Assembly (NCBI GenBank): GCA_038532735.1
Contig: JBCBAC010000006.1
Span: 1-64,000 of the forward strand
Origin: JAHTBL01 sp038532735
Lineage (GTDB): Bacteria > Pseudomonadota > Alphaproteobacteria > Rhodobacterales > Rhodobacteraceae
Reading direction: 5' to 3'
DNA length: 64,000 nucleotides
Part shown: positions 7,460-16,521 of the stretch, in pieces
How positions within the stretch are numbered: position 1 is the stretch's first letter
How the letters are laid out: every line of letters begins with the position of its first letter
Translations under genes and position numbers: made by a program
Notes under the pieces: model-generated
What the model saw: only the letters and a program-made list of their open reading frames with translations
Database searches by the model: none
What the model was told of the DNA's origin: nothing

Positions 7460-9103
7460 ATGGCGCGATTTATCTTTATTACCGGTGGTGTTGTGTCCTC
7501 GCTTGGCAAAGGTCTGGCCTCGGCCGCTTTGGGAGCATTGCTGCAAGCGCGCGGGTTCAGCGTCAGGCTGCGCAAACTTGATCCTTACCTGAATGTTGAT
7601 CCAGGAACGATGTCGCCGTTCGAGCACGGCGAGGTATTTGTCACCGATGACGGGGCCGAGACGGATCTAGACTTGGGCCATTACGAACGGTTCACGGGCG
7701 TCGCGGCGCGGCAGACGGATTCGGTATCCTCTGGCCGGATATATTCGACCGTGCTCGAGAAAGAGCGGCGCGGCGATTATCTGGGCAAGACCATTCAGGT
7801 CATTCCTCACGTCACGAATGAGATCAAAGATTTCATTGGTATCGGGGAGGATGAAGTCGATTTCATGCTCTGCGAAATCGGCGGTACCGTGGGCGACATC
7901 GAAGGTCTGCCCTTCTTTGAAGCGATCCGGCAGTTCTCTCAGGACAAGCCGCGCGGGCAGTGCATTTTCATGCATCTGACGCTGCTGCCCTACATCGCGG
8001 CAAGCGGCGAGTTGAAGACGAAGCCAACGCAGCACTCGGTTAAAGAGTTGCGCTCCATTGGTATCGCACCGGATGTGCTTGTGTGCCGCTCGGAGGGGCC
8101 GATCCCTGTGAAAGAGCGCGAGAAACTGGCGCTGTTCTGCAACGTCCGACCCGATAGTGTGATTGCGGCGCAGGACCTCAAGTCGATCTACGAAGCGCCG
8201 CTGGCGTATCACCGCGAAGGGCTGGATCAGGCAGTTCTGGACGCGTTCGGCATTAGCCCCGCGCCCAAGCCCGATCTGGCACGGTGGGAGGACGTAGCAG
8301 ACCGGGTCTACAACCCCGAAGGCGAGGTCAAAGTCGCCATCGTCGGCAAATACACCCAACTTGAGGACGCATATAAGTCCATTGCGGAGGCTCTGACCCA
8401 TGGCGGGATGGCCAACCGCGTGAAGGTCAAGATCGAATGGGTTGATGCCGAGCTATTTGATCGTGAGGACGCCGCCCCGCATCTGGAAGGCTTCCATGCG
8501 ATCCTTGTGCCCGGTGGCTTTGGCGAGCGCGGAACCGAAGGCAAGATCAAAGCGGCACAATTCGCGCGGGAGCGCAAGATTCCTTATCTAGGCATTTGTC
8601 TGGGCATGCAGATGGCCGTGATCGAGGCGGCGCGCAATGCGGCTAAGCTAACCGATGCGGGATCGGAAGAGTTCGACCACGAAGCGGGCAAGAAACGGTT
8701 CACGCCGGTCGTTTACCACCTCAAAGAGTGGGTGCAGGGCAACCATAAGGTTGAGCGTAAGGTGGGCGACGACAAGGGCGGCACGATGCGCCTGGGCGCT
8801 TATGATGCGGCGCTCAAGGACGGCTCCAAAGTGGCAGAGGTCTATGGCGACACTGCGATTGAGGAACGGCATCGCCACCGCTATGAGGTTGATATCAAAT
8901 ACAAAGATCAGCTCGAAGAGCAAGGTTTGATCTTCTCGGGGATGTCACCCGATGGGCGTCTGCCAGAGATCGTGGAGTGGAAAGACCACCCGTGGTTCAT
9001 CGGCGTGCAGTTCCATCCAGAGCTGAAATCCAAGCCCTTCGCGCCGCATCCTCTTTTCCGTGATTTCGTGCGGGCCGCGGTTGAGACCTCGCGCCTCGTA
9101 TGA
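7460..9103 (+). CDS. pyrG: CTP synthase
   Basis: 547-aa cytoplasmic enzyme that aminates UTP to CTP with glutamine. The synthetase domain begins ARFIFITGGVVSSLGKGLA, the conserved P-loop. The class I glutamine amidotransferase domain carries the elbow LGICLGMQMAVIEA (nucleophile Cys in GICLG) and the C-terminal FHPE motif. Length is normal for the family. A GGGGG purine run lies before the start codon. Its stop overlaps the PhzF-like gene by 4 bp (ATGA), implying translational coupling. Confidence 0.98.
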   Translation: MARFIFITGGVVSSLGKGLASAALGALLQARGFSVRLRKLDPYLNVDPGTMSPFEHGEVFVTDDGAETDLDLGHYERFTGVAARQTDSVSSGRIYSTVLEKERRGDYLGKTIQVIPHVTNEIKDFIGIGEDEVDFMLCEIGGTVGDIEGLPFFEAIRQFSQDKPRGQCIFMHLTLLPYIAASGELKTKPTQHSVKELRSIGIAPDVLVCRSEGPIPVKEREKLALFCNVRPDSVIAAQDLKSIYEAPLAYHREGLDQAVLDAFGISPAPKPDLARWEDVADRVYNPEGEVKVAIVGKYTQLEDAYKSIAEALTHGGMANRVKVKIEWVDAELFDREDAAPHLEGFHAILVPGGFGERGTEGKIKAAQFARERKIPYLGICLGMQMAVIEAARNAAKLTDAGSEEFDHEAGKKRFTPVVYHLKEWVQGNHKVERKVGDDKGGTMRLGAYDAALKDGSKVAEVYGDTAIEERHRHRYEVDIKYKDQLEEQGLIFSGMSPDGRLPEIVEWKDHPWFIGVQFHPELKSKPFAPHPLFRDFVRAAVETSRLV

Positions 9104-9960
9104 GGCTGCGCTTTCATACCTATGACGTCTTCACGGACACGCCTTTTGCAGGCAATCCCTTGGCGGTTGTCGAAGGGGCCGACGGTCTGAGCACCGCGCA
9201 GATGCAGACCATCGCGCGGGAGTTCAACCTTTCAGAGACGATCTTCGTCATGGCTCCGCAAGACCCTGCGCACACCGCGAAGGTGCGGATTTTCTTCCCG
9301 ACAGCAGAGATTCCCTTCGCAGGGCACCCAACGGTTGGCTGCGCGTTGCATCTGGCCCGTGGGCGCGATTGCGAGATCACGTTGGAAGAGGAACCCGGGC
9401 TTGTCCCGGTGACGATCCGGGACGGCGAGGCGGAATTCACTGCCCCCGTCACGCCCTTTGCGCGCCCGGTCACGCCGGATGTCAGCCTGACCTGTGCCGC
9501 GCTCGACCTTGGCACGCTCGATCTGGCGGGCGACGCGCCCATCGCCGTCCATGAAGGCGGCCCCGCGTTCCTCTATATGCCTGTCGCAGGCCTGCCCGCG
9601 CTGGCCCGCGCCCGACCGTTGGAGCCGCATTGGTCTCAACTCATGGAAGCCTGTGGCGTCGACAGCGCGTATGTTTACACCGCTCATGAGGGCGGCTACC
9701 GGGCGCGCATGTTCTCTCCCACCGCGGGCATCCCGGAAGACCCTGCAACCGGATCGGCCAGCGCGATCCTCGCGTCGCAACTTCTGACCGCAGGTCATTT
9801 GCCGGAGGGCGAGACCGTCCTCCACCTGACGCAAGGCGTCGAAATGGGCCGACCCTCGCAGATCAGAATGACTGCGACCGTCTCGGAGGGCGCTTTGACC
9901 TCGGTGCGCATTGCGGGTCGGGCCGTTCCCATCTCCGAAGGGGAGATCACGGTTCCCTAA
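9100..9960 (+). CDS. PhzF-family protein (isomerase/epimerase-like)
   Basis: 286-aa protein of the PhzF phenazine-biosynthesis-like family, which adopts a diaminopimelate-epimerase fold. The N-terminus YDVFTDTPFAGNPLAVV, then FNLSETIFV with the family catalytic Glu, PFAGHPTVGCA, and the C-terminal GIPEDPATGSASAILASQL are all typical. No phenazine genes are nearby, so this is a general-purpose homologue of unknown substrate. It overlaps the end of pyrG by 4 bp and is probably translated from the same message. Confidence 0.88.
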   Translation: MRLRFHTYDVFTDTPFAGNPLAVVEGADGLSTAQMQTIAREFNLSETIFVMAPQDPAHTAKVRIFFPTAEIPFAGHPTVGCALHLARGRDCEITLEEEPGLVPVTIRDGEAEFTAPVTPFARPVTPDVSLTCAALDLGTLDLAGDAPIAVHEGGPAFLYMPVAGLPALARARPLEPHWSQLMEACGVDSAYVYTAHEGGYRARMFSPTAGIPEDPATGSASAILASQLLTAGHLPEGETVLHLTQGVEMGRPSQIRMTATVSEGALTSVRIAGRAVPISEGEITVP

Positions 9961-10032
9961 GGAGCCAACGGCCTTGCAATTGGTCCGGTTCGCATCTTTG
10001 CTGGACACCTCTTGGCATAAGGCTTTGACGCA

Positions 10033-11889
10033 ATGACCGATTTCCTCCTTCTGGCGTTTATCTTTCTGATTGCAGGGGTCGCTTCGGTGCCCATCGCGGC
10101 GCGGCTCGGACTGGGATCGGTTCTGGGATATTTGATCGCGGGTATTCTGATCAGCCCGCTCCTGACGCTCCTGAATGTCGATGTGATCTCCATCCAGCAT
10201 TTCGCGGAATTTGGCGTCGTGATGATGCTGTTTCTCGTGGGGCTGGAGCTGCAACCCAAGATGCTCTGGGCGATGCGCGCCCAACTCGCCGGGCTTGGTG
10301 GTGGGCAGGTTGTGCTGACGACGCTCGTCGTAATGGGCGCTGCAATGGCGCTTGGATTGTCGTGGAGTATTGGGCTGACGATTGGCCTGATCCTGTGTCT
10401 GTCCTCCACCGCGATTGTGCTGCAAAGCCTGCAGGAAAAGGGGCTGATGAAGTCTGATGGTGGGCGAGCCAGCTTTTCCGTGCTGCTGTCCCAAGACATC
10501 GCGGTCATTCCGATGCTGGCGCTGATCCCGCTTCTGGCGATGCCGGAGTTACTGGGCCATGGCAGCGAGGCCCATGGGGAGGAGGCCGGACACGCCCAGA
10601 TGAGCCTCGTTGCCGGATTGAACGGCTGGCAAACCGCGCTGGTCAATCTTGGCGCAATCGGCGCTGTGGTGCTGGGCGGTGGGCTGTTGAGCCAACCGAT
10701 CTTCCGCTACATCGCTGGCGCGCAATTGCGGGAATTGTTTACCGCGACAGCCTTGATGATGGTGATCGGCATTGCGCTTTTGATGTCGCTGGTGGGGCTC
10801 TCACCTGCCCTCGGCACATTCCTTGGCGGTGTGGTGCTCGCCAACAGCCCCTACCGGCATGAGCTTGAGTCAGACATTGATCCGTTCAAGGGCCTGCTGC
10901 TGGGGCTCTTTTTCATGACTGTCGGCGCCAGTATCAACTTTGCGCTGCTGGCTACGAATGCGTTGACCATCGTGGGTCTGACCCTTGCACTTGTGGCCGC
11001 CAAAACCGGAGTCCTGCTGTTGCTGGGCTGGATGTTCAAGGTGAAGGGGGCAAATAACTGGCTCATGGCGCTGGGGCTCGCACAAGCGGGCGAGTTCGCC
11101 TTCGTGCTGCTGTCATTCGCGGTCACGAACGCCGTTCTGCCGCAGGATCTGGCCGACCGGCTCCTTCTGATTGTCGCTCTGTCGATGCTGCTGACGCCTG
11201 CACTCTTCATCTTCTACGACCGCGTGATCGCCCCACGTTACGCGACATCCGACGACCGGGACGCCGATGAGATTGACGAACATAACCATATCATCATCGC
11301 AGGTCACGGCCGCGTAGGCGGCATCGTTTCACGGATGTTGCGGGCGGCAGGGCACACGCCAACCGTCATTGACCATAGCGCCAAGCAGCTGGAAATGCTC
11401 AGTAAGTTCGGAATCCGCGCCTATTACGGCGATGCCACGCGCCCCGATCTGTTGCATGCTGCCGGCATCGCCGAGGCCAAGCTCTTCGTGATTGCCATCG
11501 ACGATGCAGAGCAGACCCTCGAGCTGGTCAAATACATGCAGCGCAACTACCCCCATGTGCACGTCATCGCCCGCGCCTATGCCCGCGCGCATGTCTATGA
11601 TCTCTGGGCCGCGGGCTGCCGCGATGTGATCCGAGAGACCTATGACAGCTCGCTTCGCATGGGCCGCTCTGCATTTGAGGCTTTGGGCGCGAACCGGCCC
11701 CAAGCCGATGAGATCACCGCGGCTTTCGACACGATGGACCGGAAATCTATCGTCGCCCTCGCAGAACACCATGACCCCGAAAACCCCGGCGCGGCCAATG
11801 ATGCCTATGTCAAACGGGTCCGCGAATTGAGCGTGACTTGGGAGGCCGAATTGAACGACCAGATCAGCGAAATCCTCAAGCGGGCGTGA
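10033..11889 (+). CDS. CPA2 monovalent cation:proton antiporter (KefB/KefC type)
   Basis: 618-aa inner-membrane protein. Residues 1-390 hold about twelve hydrophobic segments of the Na+/H+ exchanger fold, with the typical LGSVLGYLIAGILISP and VGLELQP motifs. Residues about 415-535 form a cytoplasmic TrkA-N (RCK) domain with the nucleotide-binding glycine motif HIIIAGHGRVGGIVSRML and the acidic DHSAKQLE. This matches K+/H+ antiporters such as KefB/KefC and YbaL; the glutathione gating typical of KefC cannot be judged. A TerB-like gene follows about 50 bp downstream. Confidence 0.9.
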   Translation: MTDFLLLAFIFLIAGVASVPIAARLGLGSVLGYLIAGILISPLLTLLNVDVISIQHFAEFGVVMMLFLVGLELQPKMLWAMRAQLAGLGGGQVVLTTLVVMGAAMALGLSWSIGLTIGLILCLSSTAIVLQSLQEKGLMKSDGGRASFSVLLSQDIAVIPMLALIPLLAMPELLGHGSEAHGEEAGHAQMSLVAGLNGWQTALVNLGAIGAVVLGGGLLSQPIFRYIAGAQLRELFTATALMMVIGIALLMSLVGLSPALGTFLGGVVLANSPYRHELESDIDPFKGLLLGLFFMTVGASINFALLATNALTIVGLTLALVAAKTGVLLLLGWMFKVKGANNWLMALGLAQAGEFAFVLLSFAVTNAVLPQDLADRLLLIVALSMLLTPALFIFYDRVIAPRYATSDDRDADEIDEHNHIIIAGHGRVGGIVSRMLRAAGHTPTVIDHSAKQLEMLSKFGIRAYYGDATRPDLLHAAGIAEAKLFVIAIDDAEQTLELVKYMQRNYPHVHVIARAYARAHVYDLWAAGCRDVIRETYDSSLRMGRSAFEALGANRPQADEITAAFDTMDRKSIVALAEHHDPENPGAANDAYVKRVRELSVTWEAELNDQISEILKRA

Positions 11890-11941
11890 GCCGGTTTCAT
11901 CTGCCCTTTCCTGCGCTGAGGCTTGGCTCTATATCCCAGTC

Positions 11942-12382
11942 ATGTTTGCTGATTTTCTGAAGCGCCTGACCGCGCCCGAACCCGCCCCCTTGCCCGATGA
12001 AGATGCCCGTCTGGCCTTGACTGCTTTGTTGGTGCGCATCGCACGCTCTGACGGGGACTATGCCTCTGACGAGGTTGACCGGATCGACCGCATCACCGCC
12101 ACCCGCTACGGTCTGTCCCCCTTCGAGGCGACCAAACTGCGCCGTGATGCGGAAGCCCTGGAAGCGGAAGCACCCGATACCGTGCGCTTTACCCGCGCGA
12201 TCAAGGACGTGGTCGCCTATGAGGACCGCATTCAAGTGATCGAGGCGCTGTGGAGCGTCGTGCTGGCCGACGGTGTGCGCGAAGACGAGGAAAACGCTTT
12301 GCTGCGACTAGCTGCAAGTCTGCTCGGCGTGAATGATCGCGACAGCGCGCTCGCCCGCCAGCGGGTCGAGGCACAAAGCTAG
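11942..12382 (+). CDS. TerB-like (tellurite-resistance family) protein
   Basis: 146-aa soluble helical protein. The two-repeat pattern LTALLVRIARSDGDYASDEVDRID and VIEALWSVVLADGVREDEENALLRLAASLLGV is characteristic of TerB-like or DjlA N-terminal domains, with the acidic DGxxxxxE loops that may bind metal. No other ter genes are present, so a tellurite role should not be assumed. Six base pairs separate it from the following PhnD-like gene, so the two probably share a transcript. Confidence 0.82.
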   Translation: MFADFLKRLTAPEPAPLPDEDARLALTALLVRIARSDGDYASDEVDRIDRITATRYGLSPFEATKLRRDAEALEAEAPDTVRFTRAIKDVVAYEDRIQVIEALWSVVLADGVREDEENALLRLAASLLGVNDRDSALARQRVEAQS

Positions 12383-12388
12383 CCTGCA

Positions 12389-13108
12389 ATGATCGCCTCC
12401 CTCCCGATGTATGACCGCCCCGCACTGCGCGCGGCCCATGACCGATTTTGGGCCGCGCTTGATCTGGGTATGGAGCGTACCGACCCGGATGATCTTTGGG
12501 CCCATTGGCATGATCCCAACCTGCTTTTCAGTCAGACCTGCGGGTTGCCTTATGCATTGGGGCTGCACAAACATCTGACCTTGCTTGGCACGCCGGATTT
12601 CAATCTGCCGGGATGCCCGCCGGGCTATTACAACTCCGCGCTCGTCACACGCGGCGATGACACGCGCAGCGACATCGCCGAATTCGCCAATGCGCCCGTC
12701 GCCTTTAACCAAAGCCATTCGCAGTCCGGTTGGAGCGCGCTCTTTCACTACGCCGCCGCGCGCGAGGCGACGTTTTCAAACCTGATCGGCACCGGTGGAC
12801 ACACGGCCTCTGTTGAGGCGCTTCTAGGCGGAACCGTCGATCTCGCCTGCGTCGATGCACACACATTTCGGCTCATCTGCCACGACACGCCAGAGGCGCG
12901 GGGCCTGCGCGTGATCGACCACACACTGCCGACCCCCGGCACGCCTTACGTGACCGCGATCCCCGAACACGCCGAGCGTCTACGAGCCAAACTCACCGCC
13001 ACAATCGCAGGCCTCAGCCCCGAGGATCGCGCGACGCTGGACCTGCACGGTCTGGCTGATGTGAGCCATGAGGCCTATCTCGCACTGCCAATTCCGCCCG
13101 ATCCGTAG
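12389..13108 (+). CDS. PhnD-like phosphate/phosphonate binding protein without signal peptide
   Basis: 239-aa protein resembling the PhnD/PtxB class of periplasmic binding proteins. Supporting segments are LLFSQTCGLPYALGLHKHLTLLG, GYYNSALVTRGDD and SGWSALFHYAA, followed by GTGGHTASVEALLGGTVDLACVDAHTF. It begins MIASLPMYDRPALRAAHDRFW with no export signal, and no cognate permease or ATPase adjoins it. The lack of a signal peptide argues against a transport role, so a cytoplasmic sensor or enzyme-like role is possible. It is probably co-transcribed with the TerB-like gene. Confidence 0.75.
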   Translation: MIASLPMYDRPALRAAHDRFWAALDLGMERTDPDDLWAHWHDPNLLFSQTCGLPYALGLHKHLTLLGTPDFNLPGCPPGYYNSALVTRGDDTRSDIAEFANAPVAFNQSHSQSGWSALFHYAAAREATFSNLIGTGGHTASVEALLGGTVDLACVDAHTFRLICHDTPEARGLRVIDHTLPTPGTPYVTAIPEHAERLRAKLTATIAGLSPEDRATLDLHGLADVSHEAYLALPIPPDP

Positions 13109-13212
13109 GCAAATGCCTCTTTTCCCTTAGGTCACTTTGCATAGACTCATTGCATTTGCGCTCTTTTTAAGCCCAACTGCCCGCTGACCCAAACAAAGCT
13201 GCCCAAAAACAC

Positions 13213-13986
13213 GTGTCCACCGCTCCTGTCATCGAGATCAAGAACCTCCATAAGGCCTATGGCGCGCTGGAGGTCATCAAAGGCGTTGATATCAGCGCGC
13301 CCAAGGGACAGGTCATTTCGCTGATTGGCTCGTCGGGCTCCGGCAAATCCACGATCCTGCGCTGTGCAAACCTGTTGGAAGACAGCCAGCAAGGGGACAT
13401 TCTTTTTGAGGGCGAACCTGTGTCCTGGAAAGGCACGGGCCACGGCCGTCGCCCCGCCGACCGCGCACAGGTGACGCGCATTCGCACCAACTTGTCGATG
13501 GTGTTTCAGCAGTTCAATCTCTGGGCGCATATGTCGATCCTGCAGAACGTCATGGAAGCGCCGGTGACCGTGCTTGGCCAAGACAAGGCTGAGGTCGAAA
13601 CCCGCGCCCGCATGTTCCTCGACAAGGTCGGCATCGGCGATAAATGCGACGTCTACCCCGCGCAGCTCTCCGGTGGCCAGCAACAGCGCGCCGCCATCGC
13701 CCGCGCCCTCTGTATGGAGCCGCGCGCGCTTTTGTTTGATGAACCCACCTCCGCGCTTGACCCGGAGCTGGAGCAAGAAGTTGTCCGCGTGATCAAGGAC
13801 CTGGCCGCCGAAGGGCGGACCATGCTGATCGTCACGCATGACATGAAACTGGCCCATGATGTGAGCGACCATGTGGTCTTCCTCCATCAAGGTCGGATTG
13901 AAGAAGAAGGACCGCCGGAAATTCTCTTCGGCAGCCCGAAATCAGAACGCCTGCGCGGGTTTCTTTCCGCAACCTCGCATAGGTAA
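13213..13986 (+). CDS. Polar amino acid-type ABC transporter ATPase (HisP-like)
   Basis: 257-aa cytoplasmic ATPase that powers uptake through the two permeases encoded downstream. Walker A is GSSGSGKST, the signature is LSGGQQQRAAIARAL, Walker B is ALLFDEPTSALDPE, and the switch His is in IVTHDM. The insertion VSWKGTGHGRRPADRAQVTRIR after the second strand is typical of HisP/OccP/AotP. The start is GTG, reading MSTAPVIEIKNLHKAYG; no ATG is available upstream in frame near the family N-terminus. It is the first gene of an eight-gene rightward run. Confidence 0.93.
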   Translation: MSTAPVIEIKNLHKAYGALEVIKGVDISAPKGQVISLIGSSGSGKSTILRCANLLEDSQQGDILFEGEPVSWKGTGHGRRPADRAQVTRIRTNLSMVFQQFNLWAHMSILQNVMEAPVTVLGQDKAEVETRARMFLDKVGIGDKCDVYPAQLSGGQQQRAAIARALCMEPRALLFDEPTSALDPELEQEVVRVIKDLAAEGRTMLIVTHDMKLAHDVSDHVVFLHQGRIEEEGPPEILFGSPKSERLRGFLSATSHR

Positions 13987-14008
13987 ACCATTCCAAGGGA
14001 GACTAACG

Positions 14009-14725
14009 ATGAAACACCTGATCCTCACCACCGCAGCCCTCGCGCTGACCGCAGGCATGGCCATGGCCGAAACCGTCCGCATGGGCACCGAGGGGGCTTA
14101 TGCGCCCTACAACTTCATCAATGATGCGGGCGAAGTTGACGGGTTCGAGCGCGAGCTGGGCGATGAGCTGTGCACACGCGCCGAACTGACCTGCGAATGG
14201 GTTACCAACGAATGGGATTCAATCATTCCCAACCTCGTGGGCGGCAACTACGACACGATCATCGCAGGCATGTCGATCACCGATGAGCGTGACGAGGTCA
14301 TCGACTTCACCGACCCCTACACCCAGCCCGACCCCTCGGCCTATGTCGCAATGTCGGAAGATGTTGATCTGGAAGGCGGCGTGATCGCGGCACAGACCGG
14401 CACGATCCAGGCCAGCCACGTTGCCTCCATGGGCGCCACGCTTGTCGAATTCGCCACGCCTGATGAGACCATCGCGGCTGTGAAAAACGGCGAGGCCGAC
14501 GCGGTTCTGGCCGACAAGGGCTTCCTTGAGCCCATCGCCAATGAAGACGGCGACCTGATGATCGTCGGCGACGACGTCCTGCTGGGCGGCGGCATCGGCC
14601 TTGGCATTCGCGAAAGCGACGGCGAGTTGAAAGAGAAATTCAACGCCGCGATCCAGTCGATGAAAGACGACGGCTCGCTCAACGCGCTGATCGAAAAGTG
14701 GCTGCCCGGCTCTGCCACCTTCTAA
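14009..14725 (+). CDS. Periplasmic amino acid/opine/polyamine-type solute-binding protein
   Basis: 238-aa family 3 (SBP_bac_3) binding protein. A Sec signal peptide MKHLILTTAALALTAGMAMA precedes ETVRMGTEGAYAPYNFINDAG. The family motifs DTIIAGMSITDERDEVIDFT, AAVKNGEADAVLADKGF and the C-terminal DGSLNALIEKW are present. A longer open frame starts inside the ATPase gene but would bury the signal peptide, so the ATG at 14009 is used, with AAGGGAG upstream. The ligand is not deducible; downstream glutamate-amine ligases suggest an amine or basic amino acid. A strong hairpin follows, consistent with higher expression of the binding protein than of the permeases. Confidence 0.92.
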   Translation: MKHLILTTAALALTAGMAMAETVRMGTEGAYAPYNFINDAGEVDGFERELGDELCTRAELTCEWVTNEWDSIIPNLVGGNYDTIIAGMSITDERDEVIDFTDPYTQPDPSAYVAMSEDVDLEGGVIAAQTGTIQASHVASMGATLVEFATPDETIAAVKNGEADAVLADKGFLEPIANEDGDLMIVGDDVLLGGGIGLGIRESDGELKEKFNAAIQSMKDDGSLNALIEKWLPGSATF

Positions 14726-14734
14726 GACCAAACG

Positions 14735-14767
14735 AGGGGGGCAGAGCAATCCGCCCCCCTTCTTTTG
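14735..14767 (+). terminator. Terminator/attenuator after the binding-protein gene
   Basis: AGGGGGGC (14735-14742) pairs perfectly with GCCCCCCT (14753-14760) across a 10-base loop and is followed by TCTTTT. Its position inside an operon suggests partial termination that lowers permease and enzyme expression relative to the binding protein. Confidence 0.8.
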
Positions 14768-14790
14768 TCCATAAATACCTAAAACTCCGA
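14761..14790 (-). repeat. Possible degenerate copy of the dispersed repeat (R5)
   Basis: On the minus strand it contains CGGAGTTTTAGGTATTTATG followed by GACAAAAGA. This resembles the right half of copies R1-R4 but lacks the GCCTCCGGCGGG head. The match is weaker than the other four. Confidence 0.3.
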
Positions 14791-14809
14791 CCTCTCCACG
14801 AGGCCCGCC

Positions 14810-15688
14810 ATTTTCAGCTTTTGCACTGATCCGTCGACACTTGAGACCGCGCAATGGTTTGCCTGCTACCTGACCAACGGGAAGCATATGGCGTTTTATG
14901 CGTCCTTCGGAACGGTACTGCTGCTCCTGGCCATCACCGCGCCTGTAGCGCTGTCGTTCGGCTTTGCGGGCGCGTCTGCCGCGCGCTCCGCCATTGCGCC
15001 GCTGCGCTGGATCGGCAAAACCTATATCGCCATCGTGCGCGGGGTGCCGGACATTGCGTTTTTCCTCTTCTTCGTGATCGCGCTGGATCAAGCCTTCGAG
15101 TGGATGCGCCATCAGGTGAAATGCCCCGAATGGGATCAACCCGTCCGCCAAGGCAACGACTTTGTCGTGTGTTCCGAGGCGAAGCTACCGCTTGGCACCG
15201 CTCCACAATGGGTCCATGAAAGCTATGGCTTCAGCCTTGCGGTGCTAACCTTTGCCATAGTTTTCGGGGCCTTCGCAGCCAACGTCCTTTTTGGCGCCAT
15301 GCGCGCTGTGCCGCGGGCGCAGTTGGAAACGGCAGAAGCCTACGGCATGACCCCGCGCCAAACCTTCTGGCGGGTGCTGGTGCCACAGATGTGGGTCTAT
15401 GCGCTGCCCGGCCTGTCGAACCTCTGGATGGTTCTGATCAAGGCGACACCCCTTCTGTTCCTGCTGGGGGTGGAGGATATCGTCTATTGGGCGCGCGAGC
15501 TGGGCGGCATGAAAACCTCCGTCTTTGAATACCCACACCCGGACTGGCGCATCTGGTATTTCCTCTTTCTGCTCGTCTTCTATCTGGCCTTCACCAAGGT
15601 CTCAGAGATTGTGCTTGAGCGCCTGATGCGCCGCCTTTCCCATGGCCAAGCCACAACGGGTGGTGAAGCCTTGAGGGCCGAAGCATGA
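14810..15688 (+). CDS. ABC transporter permease (HisQ-like), apparent ATT start
   Basis: 292-aa inner-membrane permease of the HisMQ class with the EAA-type loop ETAEAYGMTPRQTFWRVLVPQMW. The first ATG (14888) would cut into what looks like a conserved amino-terminal segment, CTDPSTLETAQWFACYLTNG then KHMAFYASFGTVLLLL. The frame is open back to 14783 but contains no ATG, GTG or TTG. An ATT at 14810 has GAGG at 14800-14803, six bases upstream, and yields (M)FSFCTDPSTLETAQWF. If ATT is not used, the protein starts at 14888 and is 266 aa. It overlaps the next permease by 4 bp. Confidence 0.8.
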   Translation: MFSFCTDPSTLETAQWFACYLTNGKHMAFYASFGTVLLLLAITAPVALSFGFAGASAARSAIAPLRWIGKTYIAIVRGVPDIAFFLFFVIALDQAFEWMRHQVKCPEWDQPVRQGNDFVVCSEAKLPLGTAPQWVHESYGFSLAVLTFAIVFGAFAANVLFGAMRAVPRAQLETAEAYGMTPRQTFWRVLVPQMWVYALPGLSNLWMVLIKATPLLFLLGVEDIVYWARELGGMKTSVFEYPHPDWRIWYFLFLLVFYLAFTKVSEIVLERLMRRLSHGQATTGGEALRAEA

Positions 15689-16521
15689 GCTGTTGGCAGA
15701 CCATTCAGGATTACGGCCTGCGCTCTATCGGCTATGGGGAGCGGCTGCTCCCACGCTCTGACTTCACGCTGTGTGAGCAATTTACGCTGATCGGCTCCGG
15801 CCTGCTTTGGAACATCTATTTCGGCGTACTGGCCCTGATCTTCGGCTTCTTTCTGGCCGTCGCTATCGCCTGTGCCAAGAACTCTCGCCGGGGCTGGCTG
15901 CGCCGTCCCGCCAATTGGTTCATCTTGCTTTTCCGGGGCTCGCCACTCTTCATCCAGTTCTTTCTGGCCTATGAGACCTTCGTGCTGCTGCCCAAGGTCG
16001 GCATTGACCTGAACCTCGGCTTTGTCGAGTTGACGGCCGAAACCCGCTGGCTCACCCGCGCGTGGATGGGCGCGTTGATCGTTCTCTTCCTGAACACCGC
16101 CGCCTACTCGGCAGAGATTTTCTACGGTGCCCTACGCTCCATCCCCAAAGGCGATGTAGAGGCGGCGGATGCCTACGGGCTGACCGGTTGGAAACGCTTC
16201 CGCCGGGTGATCTTTCCGACAATGCTGCGCCTTGCTTGGCCCGCCTATACGAACGAAGCGATCTTTCTCTTCCATGCAACGACGCTTGTCTTCTTCAGCG
16301 GGTTTCCGGCATGGCAGCAGCGCGGCGACGCGCTCTATTACGCCAATTACTTCGCGGACAAGACGTTCAATCCGTTCATACCCTACCCGATCCTCGCAGG
16401 CTATTTCATCCTGCTGACACTGATCATCATCGGTCTGTTTGGTTTGGCCAATCGCCACCTCAACCGCCACTTGCCCGGCGCACGGCCCAAGCTGCGCCTG
16501 CGCCCGCAGATCATCCGCTGA
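15685..16521 (+). CDS. ABC transporter permease (HisM-like)
   Basis: 278-aa second permease subunit, with about five hydrophobic segments and the cytoplasmic EAA loop VEAADAYGLTGWKRFRRVIFPTMLRLAWP, which docks on the ATPase. The motif LLFRGSPLFIQFFLAYE is typical of amino acid importers. It begins ATGA overlapping the previous permease gene and ends TGATG overlapping the glutamine-synthetase-like gene, so all three are translationally coupled. That coupling ties the importer to the ligase pathway. Confidence 0.93.
   Translation: MSCWQTIQDYGLRSIGYGERLLPRSDFTLCEQFTLIGSGLLWNIYFGVLALIFGFFLAVAIACAKNSRRGWLRRPANWFILLFRGSPLFIQFFLAYETFVLLPKVGIDLNLGFVELTAETRWLTRAWMGALIVLFLNTAAYSAEIFYGALRSIPKGDVEAADAYGLTGWKRFRRVIFPTMLRLAWPAYTNEAIFLFHATTLVFFSGFPAWQQRGDALYYANYFADKTFNPFIPYPILAGYFILLTLIIIGLFGLANRHLNRHLPGARPKLRLRPQIIR

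Noticed and set aside
11942..12382. Tellurite-resistance function
   Set aside because: TerB-like fold is supported, but no other ter genes are present, so resistance is not claimed.
16062..16520. Upstream extension of the first glutamine-synthetase-like frame
   Set aside because: It is antisense-free but lies wholly inside the second permease gene in another frame, and the protein family starts at the ATG at 16521.
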